From positions 62,001 through 126,000 of the forward strand of contig VDFB02018507.1 of NCBI GenBank assembly GCA_007258455.2: DNA of 64,000 nucleotides, in the 5' to 3' direction. This document shows, piece by piece, positions 36,216 through 48,635 of the stretch; position 1 is the first letter of the stretch, and the number at the start of each line of letters is the position of its first letter. Both the position numbers and the translations under genes were made by a program. The DNA comes from Sequoia sempervirens (lineage: Eukaryota > Streptophyta > Pinopsida > Cupressales > Cupressaceae). Below the pieces are notes generated by a model, which saw only the letters and a program-made list of their open reading frames with translations, searched no databases and was not told the DNA's origin.

Positions 36216-36462
36216 CTTCTCTTTGAGCATAATATCTAAGTTGAATCCTTTCTTCACGCAATTTTTGTTCTCATTCTATTGAATGATATTGTGCAGCCAT
36301 ATTTTTCCTTGTCATTTTATTTTCCATCTTCTTCTTTGCAAAATATGATCTTGAGAATTTCTTTTTCAATTCCACATTCCAAATTTGTAAAGAACTTGCA
36401 AAAAATATGACCTTTCGAATACACCTAGCAAATTTTCCTTCATTTTTTAATATTAAAATCAT
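36216..36462 (-). pseudogene. DNA transposase-like gene, putative first exon
   Basis: The minus frame starts at ATG 36462 and is very basic (KFSRSYFAKKKMENKMTRKN). It passes a TGA at 36262-36264 or nearby and continues EQKLREERIQLRYYAQRE to a GTATGC donor at 36214-36215. The last base of the exon plus the first two bases after the acceptor at 28241 restore a Gly codon, so the frame joins exon 2. The DNA between (36215-28241) contains copia element 1 and other insertions. The pairing is inferred from strand, phase and composition. Confidence 0.45.
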
Positions 36463-36579
36463 AAACTAAAACCTTGTATATCTACGTGTAATGTGATAAA
36501 CCTGTTTTTGAAATGTTGACTAAATTGGCCTTTGTTCAAAGTTCAGCGATTAAAAGTTTGTAAATATTATTTTATTTAG

Positions 36580-36685
36580 TGACCTTCATTCGAAGGTACT
36601 TAAATAATATATTTTTTTCTTTCGGCCAATACACCCTTCATTCGAATGTACCATTGATAGAAGGACCTTCGAATGAAGGGCCTAA
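36580..36685. repeat. Cluster of CCTTCATTCGAA direct and inverted repeats
   Basis: CCTTCATTCGAAGGTAC (about 36583), CCTTCATTCGAATGTACC (about 36638) and the inverted CCTTCGAATGAAGG (about 36664) lie within 100 bases just upstream of the transposase first exon. Such repeats are often found near transposon ends as binding sites, but no matching opposite end was found. Confidence 0.5.
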
Positions 36686-36689
36686 GAAA

Positions 36690-37830
36690 GACACTTTTTG
36701 TGTCTACTTCAAAATTTCCTCGAAAAATCTAGTTTCAAACCTCAAAATGGACCTTCAAATTTAATTAACTTGACAAGATAATTTGCAAGATCGTAGTCCT
36801 TGAAACGAACTTTCCAACAAGTATAATTTTGATATATTTTCATTTTATTATGTATTCAATTTTCATTTTTTATTGAACATATGTTTTTCACCGAACATCA
36901 AGTTCTTTGTTCTACACAGGTGGAAAAATAGTAAAACATTGAATTTTTTTTCTAAAAAATACCTTTGCACTAGGTATTGATGTCCTTGTTTCACCAAAAA
37001 AAGAAATTGAATTTCAATATATACACAACAAGTTATGCTTGATGACATACATCTATGTCCACATTATAGTTACCCTGACTTCAAAAATTAATTAAAAAAA
37101 TATGTAACAAAAAATTATGAAAAAATATCCATGCACTAGATATTGATGTTAAAAATCTATATTTTAAAAATTAGAATTTTATCCTTTCTAAGATAAAAGT
37201 TATGTTGGACGACATAAACGTTACTTTCTAAAAATGTTGTTTACTATTAAAAACTAGTTATTAAAGGAGATGTTGAAAGATCCACTATTTATTTCAAAAA
37301 TAAAAATAAAAAATATATTTAGAATCTACAAACAAATCACCACAAATTACTAGTTCGCATCATATTCAAATTCTTAAGGGTTTAGCTGCTATAGGTCTCA
37401 AAAAGTGAAGAATTTGTTAAAAATATTGATATCAATGTCCATCTTGGACAAAAGTGGAACTCATTATTGTGGGATTACCCTCTGAATAAAGCCTCTTTAT
37501 TTAACCAATGACTAATTTATTCCATTTGTTTAAATTAGATTAATTTAATTTATCATTCAACACAAGAGGACATTAAAAAATGATATTAATCCAATAAAAT
37601 TAAATCAATATTTATTCTTTTGGAAACCATTCAAGTAAGAAAAAACTATTCAAATAAATCAAAACAAGGTGTTAAACTAAAAAAATATATAAAAGCAAAA
37701 AAATAATCTCAACAATGAAAGTTACATTTAATGTGTCTAGGATTATGACTATATTTAGTAAGAAAGTTATAGGAAGTGGTTTCTCCAACTCCCATTATTA
37801 TCTTCCCTATATAACTTGATATCATATAAC
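36690..37830. other. AT-rich spacer without genes
   Basis: No frame above 61 residues resembles a protein on either strand. The sequence is A/T-rich with short homopolymers and ends where the copia element 2 LTR begins. Confidence 0.5.
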
Positions 37831-39457
37831 TGTTGATAGTATAAGGTGTTTTCATTGATGTCAACTAGCTAGTGTTGTCATTGGTGTCAACTATGTGTAG
37901 AGGAAGTTGGTTATTGACTGTATATGTCGAGGATATTAAGAAAATTGTAATAAAGAAGGTTTGCAAATTGTGCATGCATAGTTGAGATGTTGAAGAAGTG
38001 TTGTGAGTACATAGAGTTATCCTTATGTTGTTGTGTTTGGAAGTGTGTTAGAATGAAGTAATGTGCTGAAATGTCATCTCTGGTACTTGGCCTCAAGTAC
38101 TTTTGAGAAAATTTGATAAATAAAGAAAACAATGTCTTGCAGGTATTCAGTGTATGCTCTAGGATGTGCTCTACATTTCTTTTGTGTTGATTCTATACTT
38201 GTGTGGATCTGAGGTATTGTTCATGATTTTTGGTAGTTGCTATATCCTGAATTTGGGCTTTTGGATCATCGTATAGTGTGAGTTAGTTTCACTAGTATGT
38301 GAACTGATCATTTTAGTGCATCTAGCTGTGGTCTGGGAGAAATGTATTTGCTCCACATTTCTCTACATCTTGGTTTCAGAACTTACAGTTCTAAGGATAA
38401 TTTAATGAGGTTTCCCTCTTACTTGGTTCAAGAGGAATTGAGATTTGGTGTTGTTGATGTTGGGTTTCAGAGTTACAGTGTATTAGAGTGAATTCAAATG
38501 TACAAGATGATAATATTCTTCAAGTGAAATTTATGGCAAAGGTTATGGATGGACTTACAAGTACTCATTGCATTCTCTGGATCATGTTCAAGTAAAAATT
38601 TTCATCCAAAAATATTGGATTGAGTCAAGGATGCATATACTTAATTGTTTTATGTTTTTGCATGGGTGTTGGTCGACCTAGTGTTTAACACTACTTGTGA
38701 AGTTCATGGAAGCATGCTAAGGTGTGTTGAGACTCATTTAGGTCCTCATTTAGAATATGTTGGGGTCACCCTCATTCTCTTCCACTATTGGAATGCTTTG
38801 GCACCAACCTAATTTGAATTTGTAAATACAAATTATTTATGGCCGACCTTGGAAGGTTTTCAAGGTTTAAGAAAGTATAAGTATGAGTTGAGATGTTTAT
38901 GAGACATATAGAGAGATGTGAGATATGTGTGTGTGATGTGAGTACAATTAGATCAATGTGAATTTTAGTGTTGAGTTCCTGAAGGCAGTGAGCTGAAGGT
39001 GTACTCTATCTTTAAAGCATGTCTACAAAAGTATGAGAAAATTGTGGTGGAATCTATGTTGCATTGAGATAGTTTTCTCTCTGTAACAACTCTCTTCTAT
39101 ATTCTTTGTAATTTTGTGGCAGTGAGCCCTCATTGGATAGTGTGTCTTGTTCTGGCAGTGAGCCTTCTTTGTCAGTGAGCCTTTTTGGTAGTGAGCCTCT
39201 ATATTTTTTTCTGGAATTCTTTATATTGTGAGCTAATCCTCATCTTGGTTTTTTCCTCATTGGTTTTTCCATGTAAATCTGGTGTTATTGTGTGCATGGT
39301 TTTACAACTTTCAGTTTTTCTTTTTGCATTTAGCAATTAAACACATTAGCAAAGTAAATTTTTTGTGAATGCATGTAGATCTAACTTCTATTGAGAGTTT
39401 TGAAGTTTAAAGTTGCTACAATAGATTCACCCCCTCTCTTAGTTGTCTTGTTCAACA
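37831..39457 (+). repeat. 5' LTR of copia element 2
   Basis: 1,627 bases beginning TGTTGATAGTATAAGG and ending CTTGTTCAACA two bases before the primer site. Its first ~900 bases align with 43862-44778. Near 39115-39205 a short AGTGAGCC phrase is repeated about five times. Confidence 0.85.
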
Positions 39458-39459
39458 AT

Positions 39460-39470
39460 TGGTATTAGAG
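39460..39470 (+). other. Primer-binding site of copia element 2
   Basis: TGGTATTAGAG two bases after the LTR end; it matches the Met-tRNA site TGGTATCAGAG with C to T in CAG, the same change as in copia element 1. Confidence 0.75.
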
Positions 39471-39515
39471 TGAGGTTCCTTGGAGAAGAGCTTAACTACT
39501 TAAGGAAATTCCAGG

Positions 39516-40860
39516 ATGACAAACAAGATAACTATTGAGTGCCCTAGGTTCGATGGCACTGACTATGCATTCTAAAAGACAAAGATAGAAGGATATCTGG
39601 CATATTGTGGATATGAGATCAAAAATTCTATTCAGAACCAATATGTTGCTCTAGCTAATGGCCCAAGTACTGATGATGATATCAAAGCACATGGAATAAA
39701 CAATAAGGAAAGTTTTATTATTGTAAATAGTCTTTCACATTCTAAATTAGTTAAAGTTATGAATTTGAAGACTGCTCAAGAGGTTTGGGATAAGTTGGAA
39801 AAGATGTATGAAGGAGATGAAAAGGTTAAACAAGCAAAGTGTCAGAACTTGGAGGCACAATTTGAGATCCTGTGAATGGGCGAAGATGAGAACATTAAAT
39901 CCTACATGCAGAGATTAGATGAGCTAGTAGGTGGAATGAGAGGACTTTGTGCACAAATAGATGAATCTAGGATAGTGAGGAAGGTTCTCAGAACTCTCCC
40001 TAATATATATAGTGAAAAGGTATTTGCTATAGAAGAAATTGTAGCTTATAATACTTATACTAAAGATCAGTTGATTGGTACTCCAAACTCATTTGAAATG
40101 AGAAAGATTGGTTTGAAAAATGGAACAAAGATAGAAATTTCTTTCAAGGCTACAAAAGTGAAAGATCTAGATGAAGAAAATATTGATGAAGTGGAAGCTA
40201 ATTTTGTAAGAATGAAAAAGGGCTTTGGTAAGTATTAAGGAAAATAGGTCACTATGCTTCAAGATGTCCAAAAAGAGTTGAAAGGAATAAACAGAGAGAA
40301 AGTAAACAAAATAAATGAAATATGATCAAAAGAGAATATTATGTCAATGAAGATGCTAGCATTTCTAGTGATGAGTCTGATTATGGAGATTTTGATGATA
40401 ATGAATGCTTGTTCCTAGCTTTAAAAGATGAATCTACTCCTGAAAAGGAAAGTGATCTAGAGAAAGTTGAAGGTATTGTGGTCTCTTCTCTTCATGCTAA
40501 ACTGGAAAAGAACTATTGGGTCATTGATAGTGGCTACTCAAATCACATGATCGTTTGTTAAACTTAAAAAATACGATGGAGGCTTAGTTAATTTTAGAGA
40601 TGATTCTAGTGCTAAGATTTGTGGGATAGGTCCAATCAGTTTTGATGGTAAACATAATATTGATGATGTCTACTATGTTAAGGTTTTAATACATAATCTC
40701 TTGAGTTTTAGAAAGATGTGTAGTAAGGGATATAATCTTGTGTTCAAGGATGAAAAATGTGAAATCAAAAAAGGGTTCAGAATAGTGATTGTTACTAGCA
40801 AGAGGACTGAAGGAAAAATATATCAACTTAAAGGTCCTGATGGACATTGCTTTATGTCTC
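39516..40860 (+). pseudogene. Gag and protease of copia element 2 (decayed)
   Basis: ATG 39516 starts MTNKITIECPRFDGTDYAF, with a TAA where the conserved Trp of FWK is expected. A copia gag (UBN2-type) core follows: TAQEVWDKLEKMYEGD, a TGA where CGA (Arg) fits at 39873-39875, then the 39876-40238 frame with SYMQRLDEL. The zinc-knuckle region is shifted out of frame near 40236, leaving GHYASRCP. The protease motif VIDSGYSNHM lies at about 40520-40550 (usual DSGCSNHM), and a following KMCSKGYNLVF block leads into integrase. Gag packages the RNA; the protease cuts the polyprotein. Confidence 0.75.
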
Positions 40861-43509
40861 AGATTAATGAAAGTTGCTTATGGCACCAAAGGATGTGCCA
40901 TATGAATTTTGATAATATGGTGAGAATTAGTGTAGTACAAGTTGTGAGAGATCTACCAAAAATTACAAATCATGTTAGTTTTTTCTGCAAGGACTATCAA
41001 TTTGGAAAGCAAGCTAGAAACAACTTTAGGTTTAAGGAACAATCTACTACTGGACTACTAGAATTGATTCATATAGATCTTTTTGGTCCTACGAGGGTGA
41101 TAATTCTACAAGGTGACATGTATTTTATGCTTTGATTGATGATTACTCTAGAATGACATGGGTTACTTTTCTTAGAGATAAATATGATGTATTAGAAAAA
41201 TTCAAGACATTCAAGGCTATGGTTGAGAATGGAATGGATTTGAAAAAAAAGTGTTTGAGGTCTAATAGAGGTGGTGAATTCACGTCCAATGAGTTTAACA
41301 TGTTTTGTGAAGCCCATGTAATAAGAAGATAATTGTTTGTCCCTAGAACTCCTCAATAGAATGGAGTTGCTAAAAGGAAGAACAAGACAATTCAAGAAGC
41401 TACTAAAACAATGATAACAGAGGCAAGTCTATCGAAAGTTTACTAGAGAGAAGAAATTCACACTGTTGTTTATGTGTTAAACCGAGTTCAAGCAAAAGAT
41501 AACAATAAGACCCCCTATGAGCTATGGTGTGGAAAGATTCATACTATTAAGTATTTCAAGGTATTTGGGAGAAAATGTGATATCAGGAGAGATGAAGAAA
41601 ATATAGGAAAGTTTGATGCTAGATGTGATGAGGGTATTTCCTTGGATACTCTACTAGAAGCAAAGCTTACAAATGTTACAATAAAAGGATGAGAAAGGTT
41701 GTAGAAAGCTCAAATGTCAAGGTTCATGAAGCGTTGAAGAATTCAATTGAAGTTGATGGATATGTGTTAGATGAACCTGATTGCAGAGAAGTAGAAGAAA
41801 TAGTTGGAGAACAAGAAGTGCAGAATGAAGAAGAAGAAGAAGCTCCAGAAAGGGTTCCTAATACCCCTAAGTATGTTCAAAAGAATCATTTAGAATATTA
41901 GATCATTGGAGACAAGAGGAAAGGTGTATAGACAAGAAGCAAAGCTGCTGAAGTTAAGGTAAAGTATTTCTTACTTTCTAAAGTTGAGCCTAAGAAAGTG
42001 AGTGAGGTATGCAAAGATAAACATTGGATGAAAGAAATGGAAGAATAACTTATGAAAATTGAGAAAAATAAACTTGGAAATTGGTTCCTATACCAACAAA
42101 CAAGAACATAATTGGAAGTAAGTGAGTTTTCAAAAACAAACTACATGAGAATGGGAAAGTAGTAAGAAATAAGGAAAGGCTTGTGTGTAAAGGCTACTCA
42201 CAAGTGGAAGGTATAGACTTCCAAGAGACATTTGCTCTGGTGGCTAGAATGGAAGCTATCATAATGCTTTTGGAATTTTCTACTCATAAGTACTTTAAGG
42301 TTTACCAAATGGATTTGAAGTCTGTACTTTCTTAAATGGAGAGGAAAAAGAAGTTTACATGGAACAACCAGAGGGATTCCAGTTGTCAAAATAAGTTGGA
42401 TATGGTTTGCATGTTAAAAAAGGATTTATATGGTTTGAAGCAAGCTCCCAAAGCTTGGTATGAAAGATTGGACAAATATTTGATTCAGTAAGGTTTCAAC
42501 AAAGGTACTGCAGATAGTAATCTTTATTTCAAAATTGAAGATGACAAGATCTTGATAGTAGTTGTGTATGTGGATAACATTATTTTTGGAGGAAATGAAA
42601 CTATGTGTAAGATGTTTGCTGAAGAAATGCAAAAAGAGCTTGAAATTTCTATGTTTGGTGATATGAATTTCTTTCTTGGACTGCAAATGAATCAAACAAA
42701 CAAATGGATTTTCATTTCACAATCAAAGTATGCAAAATAAATGTTGAATAAGTTTGGGATGGATGGTTCCAAACCGATATGCACTCCTATGGTGACTAGA
42801 TGCAAATTGATTATGGATGATGATTTATCTAAGGTTGATCAAAGCAAATATAGATCAATGATTGGAGAACTGTTATATTTAACTACTACCAGATCAGATA
42901 TCATGCATGTAGTTTGTCTTGTGGCTAGATTTCAAGAGGATCCTAAAGAAACACATGTTGCGGCTATTAAGATGATATTCAAATATTTCAAAGGAACTCC
43001 AGATCATGGCTTGTGGTATCCTAGGAATATTGATTTTACAATAAATGCTTATACAGATGCAGATTAGGTAGGTTGTGCTGGTGATAGAAAAAGTATAAAT
43101 GGTGGTGCACTCTTTCTTGGATGCAGATTGGTGTCATGGTTAAGTAAAAATCAAGATTCGGTTTCCTTATCCCCTGAAAAGGCTATGTATATTGTTGCAC
43201 ATAAGTTTTTTGGATGATACAGATGTTGAAGGATATTAGAGTAATGTATGATAATCCCATCTCTATTTATTGTGATAATACAAGTGCAACTAACATCTCA
43301 AAGAATCTAGTGATGCACTCAAGGAAAAAGCATATATCAATCAAGTATCACTTTTTGAGAGAGAAGGTCATCGAGAATGAAGTAAAGCTTGAGTATGTAC
43401 CTACAAAGGATCAGATTGCTGACATATTTACTAAGGCTCTTCCTAAAGATACTTTTGAGTATCTTTGGGAGAAGTTGGGGGTTATTACCCCTCCTTTCTT
43501 GAACTAGAT
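40861..43509 (+). pseudogene. Integrase, RT and RNase H of copia element 2 (active sites lost)
   Basis: The integrase zinc-binding region is LWHQRMCHMN with one Cys of the CxxC pair changed (CKDY). The core starts ELIHIDLFGP (about 41070). The second catalytic Asp is Asn (RSNRGGEF, about 41265) and the Glu region reads NGVAKRKNK with Lys in place of Glu (about 41360). RT begins near 42070 (LVPIPTNKNIIGSK), continues [28 protein letters not shown], and has VVVYVDNIIFGG where YVDD is needed (about 42560). RNase H follows (DQSKYRSMIGELLYL, WYPRNIDF, then IYCDNTSATNISKN to ADIFTKALP), ending at 43507. The three lost residues each fit a single G-to-A change. Confidence 0.85.
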
Positions 43510-43861
43510 ACATATGGAGATGCATCGGTCTAGTGGATCTATGGATCTATCTTCCTTCTAGACTAATGATTGGTGGCTACCTCTTAGGGGGAGCAGGTAG
43601 TGTCATGTGTTGTCATTATATAGTTGATTGGGTGTACTCCTAAGGGGGGGTATTCAATGCTGGTATAAATATTGGTTCAATGTCAAAAGAAGAGAACATT
43701 TTTTTTTTCTTTTCCATTGATGTCAAAGGGGGAGAGAGTATCATGTGAAAAATCTAGTCATTCAAAAATCAAGAAAAGTTGCAAGAAAATTTGTTTAGAG
43801 TTTTGTTTTCTTTGATGGTTTTTCACATCATGTATTGTCATCAATAACAAACGGGGATATT

Positions 43862-44778
43862 GTTGAAAGTATAAGGTGTTTTCATTAATTTCAACCATTT
43901 GGTGTTATCATTGGATTCAACTGTGTAGAGGAAGTTGGTTATTGACTGTATATGTCGAGGATATTGAGAAAATTGTAATAATGAAGGTTTGCAATTTGTG
44001 CATGCATCATTGAGATGTTGAAGTGTTGTGAGTACATGGAGTTATCCTTATGTTTCCATGTCTGGAAGTGTGTTAGAGTGAATTATTGTGCTGAAATGTC
44101 ATCTCTAGTATTTGGTATCCAAGTGCTTTTGAGAAAAATTGATAAATAAAGAAAACAATTTCTTGCGGGTATTCAGTGCATGCTCTGGGATGTGCTCTGC
44201 ATTTCTTTTGTGTTGATGCTATGCTTGTGTAGATCTGAGATATTGTTCATGATTGTTGGTAGTTTCTATATCTAGAATTTGGGCTTCTGGATCGTTGTAC
44301 AGTACAATATAGTTTCACCAGTATGTGAATTGTGAATTTTAGTGTGTCTCGTTGTCGCATAGGAGAAATATATTTGCTCTTCATTTCTTTGCATCTTGGT
44401 TTCAGGACTTACGGTTTTGAGGATAAGTTAATGAGGTTTCCCTCTTACTTGGTTCAAAAGGAATTAAGATTTGGTGTTGTTGATGTTGGGTTTTAGAGTT
44501 ACAACGCATTACAGTGAGTTTAAATGTACAAGATGATCATATTTGTGGCGAAGGTTCTGGATGGAATTACAAGTTCTCATTGCATTCTCCAGATCATGTT
44601 CAAGTAAATTTTTCCATCCGAAAAGATTGGACTGAGTCAAGGATGCATATACTTAATTGTTTTATGTGTTTGCATGAGTGTTTATCAACATGGTGTTAAA
44701 CACTACTTGTGAAGTTCATGGAAGCGTGTTAAGGCATGTTGGGACTCATTTAGGTCCTCATTAAGAATATGTTTGGGT
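43862..44778 (+). repeat. Truncated 3' LTR of copia element 2
   Basis: It begins TGTTGAAAGTATAAGG just after a purine tract (AAACGGGGATA). It aligns to the 5' LTR with scattered changes and a few small gaps, then stops at ...GAATATGTTTGGGTC. The remaining ~700 bases of the LTR are not found elsewhere in the window. Confidence 0.85.
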
Positions 44779-46060
44779 CGTGTTGTGTGGTCTGATAAAA
44801 TGCCCCATTTTTCTCTTCAAAAAAATGTGGACCCCTCTTTTTTGTTGCTTTTCTTTCCCTTCCTTTGCTTTCGCTTGCTTTGGTGTGTTGCTTTTGGAGG
44901 AAATGGTAAAATGGTGAGTTTTAATTCAACTTTCTTGGCCCCCACTTAAGTTCTTGTTTTGCTGTACTTGGAATGTTTCCAAGTCTTTTCCCTAGTCACA
45001 TTGAATTATCAGACTCCTTGGTCCCGGGAGTTGATGTTTTTTCTCTAAAGATGTTTTTTTCTTTTTTCTTGGTTGAAGTCACACTAGATGGGATGTCGCC
45101 TGGACAAAAATGTCCTGGTGTGTACATTTCCCCTCTTTTATGGTTAGCTCAGTAGTGGATTTTCTTTTATTTGACACCAAAGACCATAATTTTTGTTGTG
45201 AATATGTTTCTAACCAATTTGGTCTCATTCGCATTTGATCTCGGGTCTTCCTTTGCACCCGATTCTCATGAACTCAATGCAAAAAAGTCCTAGCTCCTGG
45301 TAATCTTTTCAAGGCCTGGTGTCAAATGATTCAAGCCTCTTTTGATTGTTAATTGTTAATTATCCAAAGGTGGCATTGCTTCTAAATCCTTTGCCTCGTA
45401 AGAATTGAAGTGACACATAAGTGTGCCACATTAGCCTTCTATGCTATTTTCTTCTCTAATTGTGGGACTTGCAAAAAAACCAAAGATTTTGTGATTTGCA
45501 CCTTTATTCAGGGTAATTAATGCATTGCAAAAGGAAATTAATGAGGGTGGTGAAGAAAAAATGTACTAGGCACCACCTCATGCATGCAATTGCTTTTGTA
45601 ACACACTACCTTGCGCCATACTGCTCACCTATAAGTACATTGAAGAATTAAAACCAAGATTGTGGCACACAAAGAAAGGTAAGCATCAAGAAGTTTAAGA
45701 ACACAGCTACCAAGGGTTTTGAGGTCACATTCAAAAAATTGTACCATCAGTGAAACCAGGTATGCTTCGAATAACAGAAATTATGTTAATTCTTATATGC
45801 ATGCATGTCTTAGGTTAAATAGAATTACCCTTGGTTTGGTAACTGAAATGTTGATTATTTTAAAATAAATTTAACCTAATTGCAGGCTGTAAGTTTTATT
45901 AATTATTGAAAATGGATGGTTAGATTTAACCCTAACTCGCACACAAGGCACATATCTACTAATAATGTAGGAAACCCATAAACATATGAGCACTTCTAGG
46001 AGTCTGATAGATGAGGAATTTGAGTCCCCTTTTTTGCAAGTTGTATCAATCGACAGGATA
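44779..46060 (+). other. Promoter/leader-like flank of copy C
   Basis: Non-coding T-rich sequence with CCTATAAGTACA (TATA-like, 45630-45637) about 450 bases before copy C. A following leader contains a short AAGGTAAGC splice-donor-like phrase near 45675. Its position next to copy C matches a 5' LTR or promoter region of that element. No repeat partner is visible. Confidence 0.3.
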
Positions 46061-48617
46061 GTTACTGACACTCATCTAGGATGGTTTACAAACACTAAAT
46101 TTGTTACAAATATTTGACTTGAGAGAATGTCTCTCAGTGCACAAAGAACATCATTGCAAGTGGGTTGCATTTGGTAGGAGGGTTTCCACCAGTGATGGAA
46201 GCCTCTAAACTAGTGATGGAATGTATGAATTGGTATGACCCAAACAAGAGGTTCATTGAGAAAGAAGGGAGAGTCTATGCAGACCTCTCTATAAAAGGGA
46301 TTGTATACACATTTGGGCTCCCCACATTTAGCTAGATGAATTCATTGGATATGCAAGTCCTGGACATGAAATATCTGAGTGAAGAAAAACAAAAAAAGAA
46401 ATTTATGAATGTCACAAGGTGCCAGGAGGAGATTACCAAGAAAATAAGACAAATTCTGAGGTATGTGTTTATTCAGGATGTCCAAGACATCATAAGCCTA
46501 TTAAGTAGGATAGTTGGACACAAAGATGCCATCAAATTTAAACCCTGGATGTTCGGGCTTATAGCAAAAATAATGGAAGGCCTTGTGCAAATTCACTGGG
46601 GGAGTTTCATCAGCAATAGGCTATGTGAAAAGATAATGACGTTCCCAGACACCCTATGGTTTTCTAAGTCTTCTTATGTTGTTTATTCCTACTCCCCGAG
46701 GGAAAACATACAAGGATTGAACAAAGTTGGTACCTTGGGCAGAGAACCAGGGAATAATTTAATTTATGCTCATGTACCTCAGATCACTATCCACCAATAT
46801 CGATAGCATTATCAAAGGGTTAATGATGTGTTTTCTATGAAGCTGGAAGAATAATGGAAGGCGAAAAAGCCAAAAGATTGTACCTAGAAGCATAGAGCAT
46901 TATCCGGTCAGTTGGGGGTTGGTACATTCAATTTCCTACTTTCACTTACATCAAGGTGGAAGGATTCAAAGGATACTCCTTTATGCTACCTAGGTATGCA
47001 ACAGATAAAATGTTATTAGAATTGGTGAGAAAAATGAAAGCCTCTCACGCCCTTTTCTCGAAAGCACGCGAGAAATGTTCCATCAAATTCCCCATCACAA
47101 TTGGGAATTACAAATGTGTTGCGACCAAAAGTGTTGATATGTGTGAAGAAGAGTTGAAGCTTTATAAGTTGGAGTTCTTTAAACTATGGTAAAATAATTA
47201 TGATCCAAAGGGAAACCTTGCCAAGCAAATAGGTGATAAGTATTCTTATGTTTATGATTTAGAAGATTTTAGGCATAATTATTATGACAAGCATGAGGTA
47301 AGGAAATGATCATACTAGAGGTTTCCCTTACAAGTAGAAAGACTTCTTGGGCTCAATGATATTTCAGAGCAATTGGATACAGATGACAAAGAGGTATGGA
47401 ATGTAGTTTATGATGAAGAATTTTTTTTTGATGAACCTATCCCATACCCAGATTATACAAAGAGGGAAATAGTAACCATTAAGGATATTTTTGAGCAAGT
47501 TTTGACATACACTCAACACTAGATTTGTGGCTATAGTAAAGCATTAAGAGAAGCTGGGGTAATACCCACCTAATGTGAAGAGAAAGAAATAGATAGAAGA
47601 TGAATCAGGGTATGTAGAGACTTCTAAAAAGAAAAGAAAGGTTGTAAAGGCAGAAGCAGTTGGACGTTTCAAGGAAATAATTCTTGATACTTCAAGCCAG
47701 AGATTCCATTAATGCTAGCTAGCTAGCATAAAGAGACTGTATTTGGTTCGGCTAATGTAACAGTGAAGCCTAAGGTGGCATTTTCTTCCATAGTAAATCC
47801 AAGAGCTCAACCTATGGCTGATGAAGAGGTGAGAATGAAGACACATACCCGTGCTAAGAAAAGGTCTGCATCTCAAAAGGTTGCAAATATATTTACCTCT
47901 CCACCTTCATTCAATACTGTAGTAATGATAAAAACACTGGGAAGGACTCCTATAAGTCAAGAGAAAATTCCTAAGCCAAATGAAGAAGTTAGAAAGCAGT
48001 GGGAGAAGCTGACTGTAATGATGAAACAATTTGAAGAAAAATGATCTAAAGAAAATCCTATGGTGCAGCCAGTAGTGGAAGAAGTCCTAGGTATAGGGTC
48101 AAATCATATGGATAAAGAAGAAGAAGATTTTATAAGAGGATCACTTGCCCCAGAGGTAGGGAACCCTGAAAAAATTGATGAAAGAGGAATAGGGGATACT
48201 ACAAGTCAGAATCACATTGACAATATTGGTAATAAGGATACAGTTGACGATTAGATTCCGCAAGGAAGAAGTAAAGATAATTTTGAGCAACCATAGACTT
48301 CTAAGCAATCAGAAGAAGGTCAGGTTGAGAATGAAACTGTAAATCCCTCACACACATTGGGTGGTGAATTGAAAAATGAGGAGAATCTTGACATTTTAGG
48401 ACAACGAGAAAATGATGCCCCAAGGATTGATTTGGAACACACAGCAAGACAGGAGGATATAAGTCTCGAAAAGGAAGAGATAGTGATGAATCAAGATAAT
48501 ATAGAATCCATTCCAGTGAGGACAGAAAGTGTTCAAGTTCCGAGGGTGTGTCAAGTAATGTTGATAGTTCGAGAGGAGAAGTTCTTGAACATGCATATCA
48601 TCAAGAATGAACACTAG
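46061..48617 (+). pseudogene. Large unrecognised protein, family copy C (decayed)
   Basis: The relic starts somewhere near 46061-46140 (SGLHLVGGFPPVMEASKL at about 46150). It shows the family blocks ECMNWYDPNKRFIE (about 46205), DAIKFKPWMFGLI (about 46525-46565), SFISNRLCEKIM and MLPRYATDKM (about 46980-47010), each alignable with copy B. After 47192 frames change several times. A basic KTHTRAKKRSASQK linker (about 47840-47880) leads into a Glu/Asp/Asn-rich acidic tail (48060-48617), matching the basic-then-acidic linker of copy B. Stops include TAG at 46334 and TAA at 47190. I assign no function. Confidence 0.6.
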
Positions 48618-48635
48618 TATAATTGAGAAAATAAA

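Larger units (their letters stand above)
37831..44778 (+). mobile_element. Ty1/copia element 2 (full gag-pol, 3' LTR truncated)
   Basis: 5' LTR 37831-39457, Met-type primer site, gag, protease, integrase, RT, RNase H, a purine-rich tract at about 43846-43858 and the first ~917 bases of the 3' LTR (43862-44778). At 44778 similarity to the 5' LTR (which continues after AATATGTTGGGGTC) stops and the copy C element begins. The full gene order is intact, but key active-site codons are lost. Confidence 0.85.
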
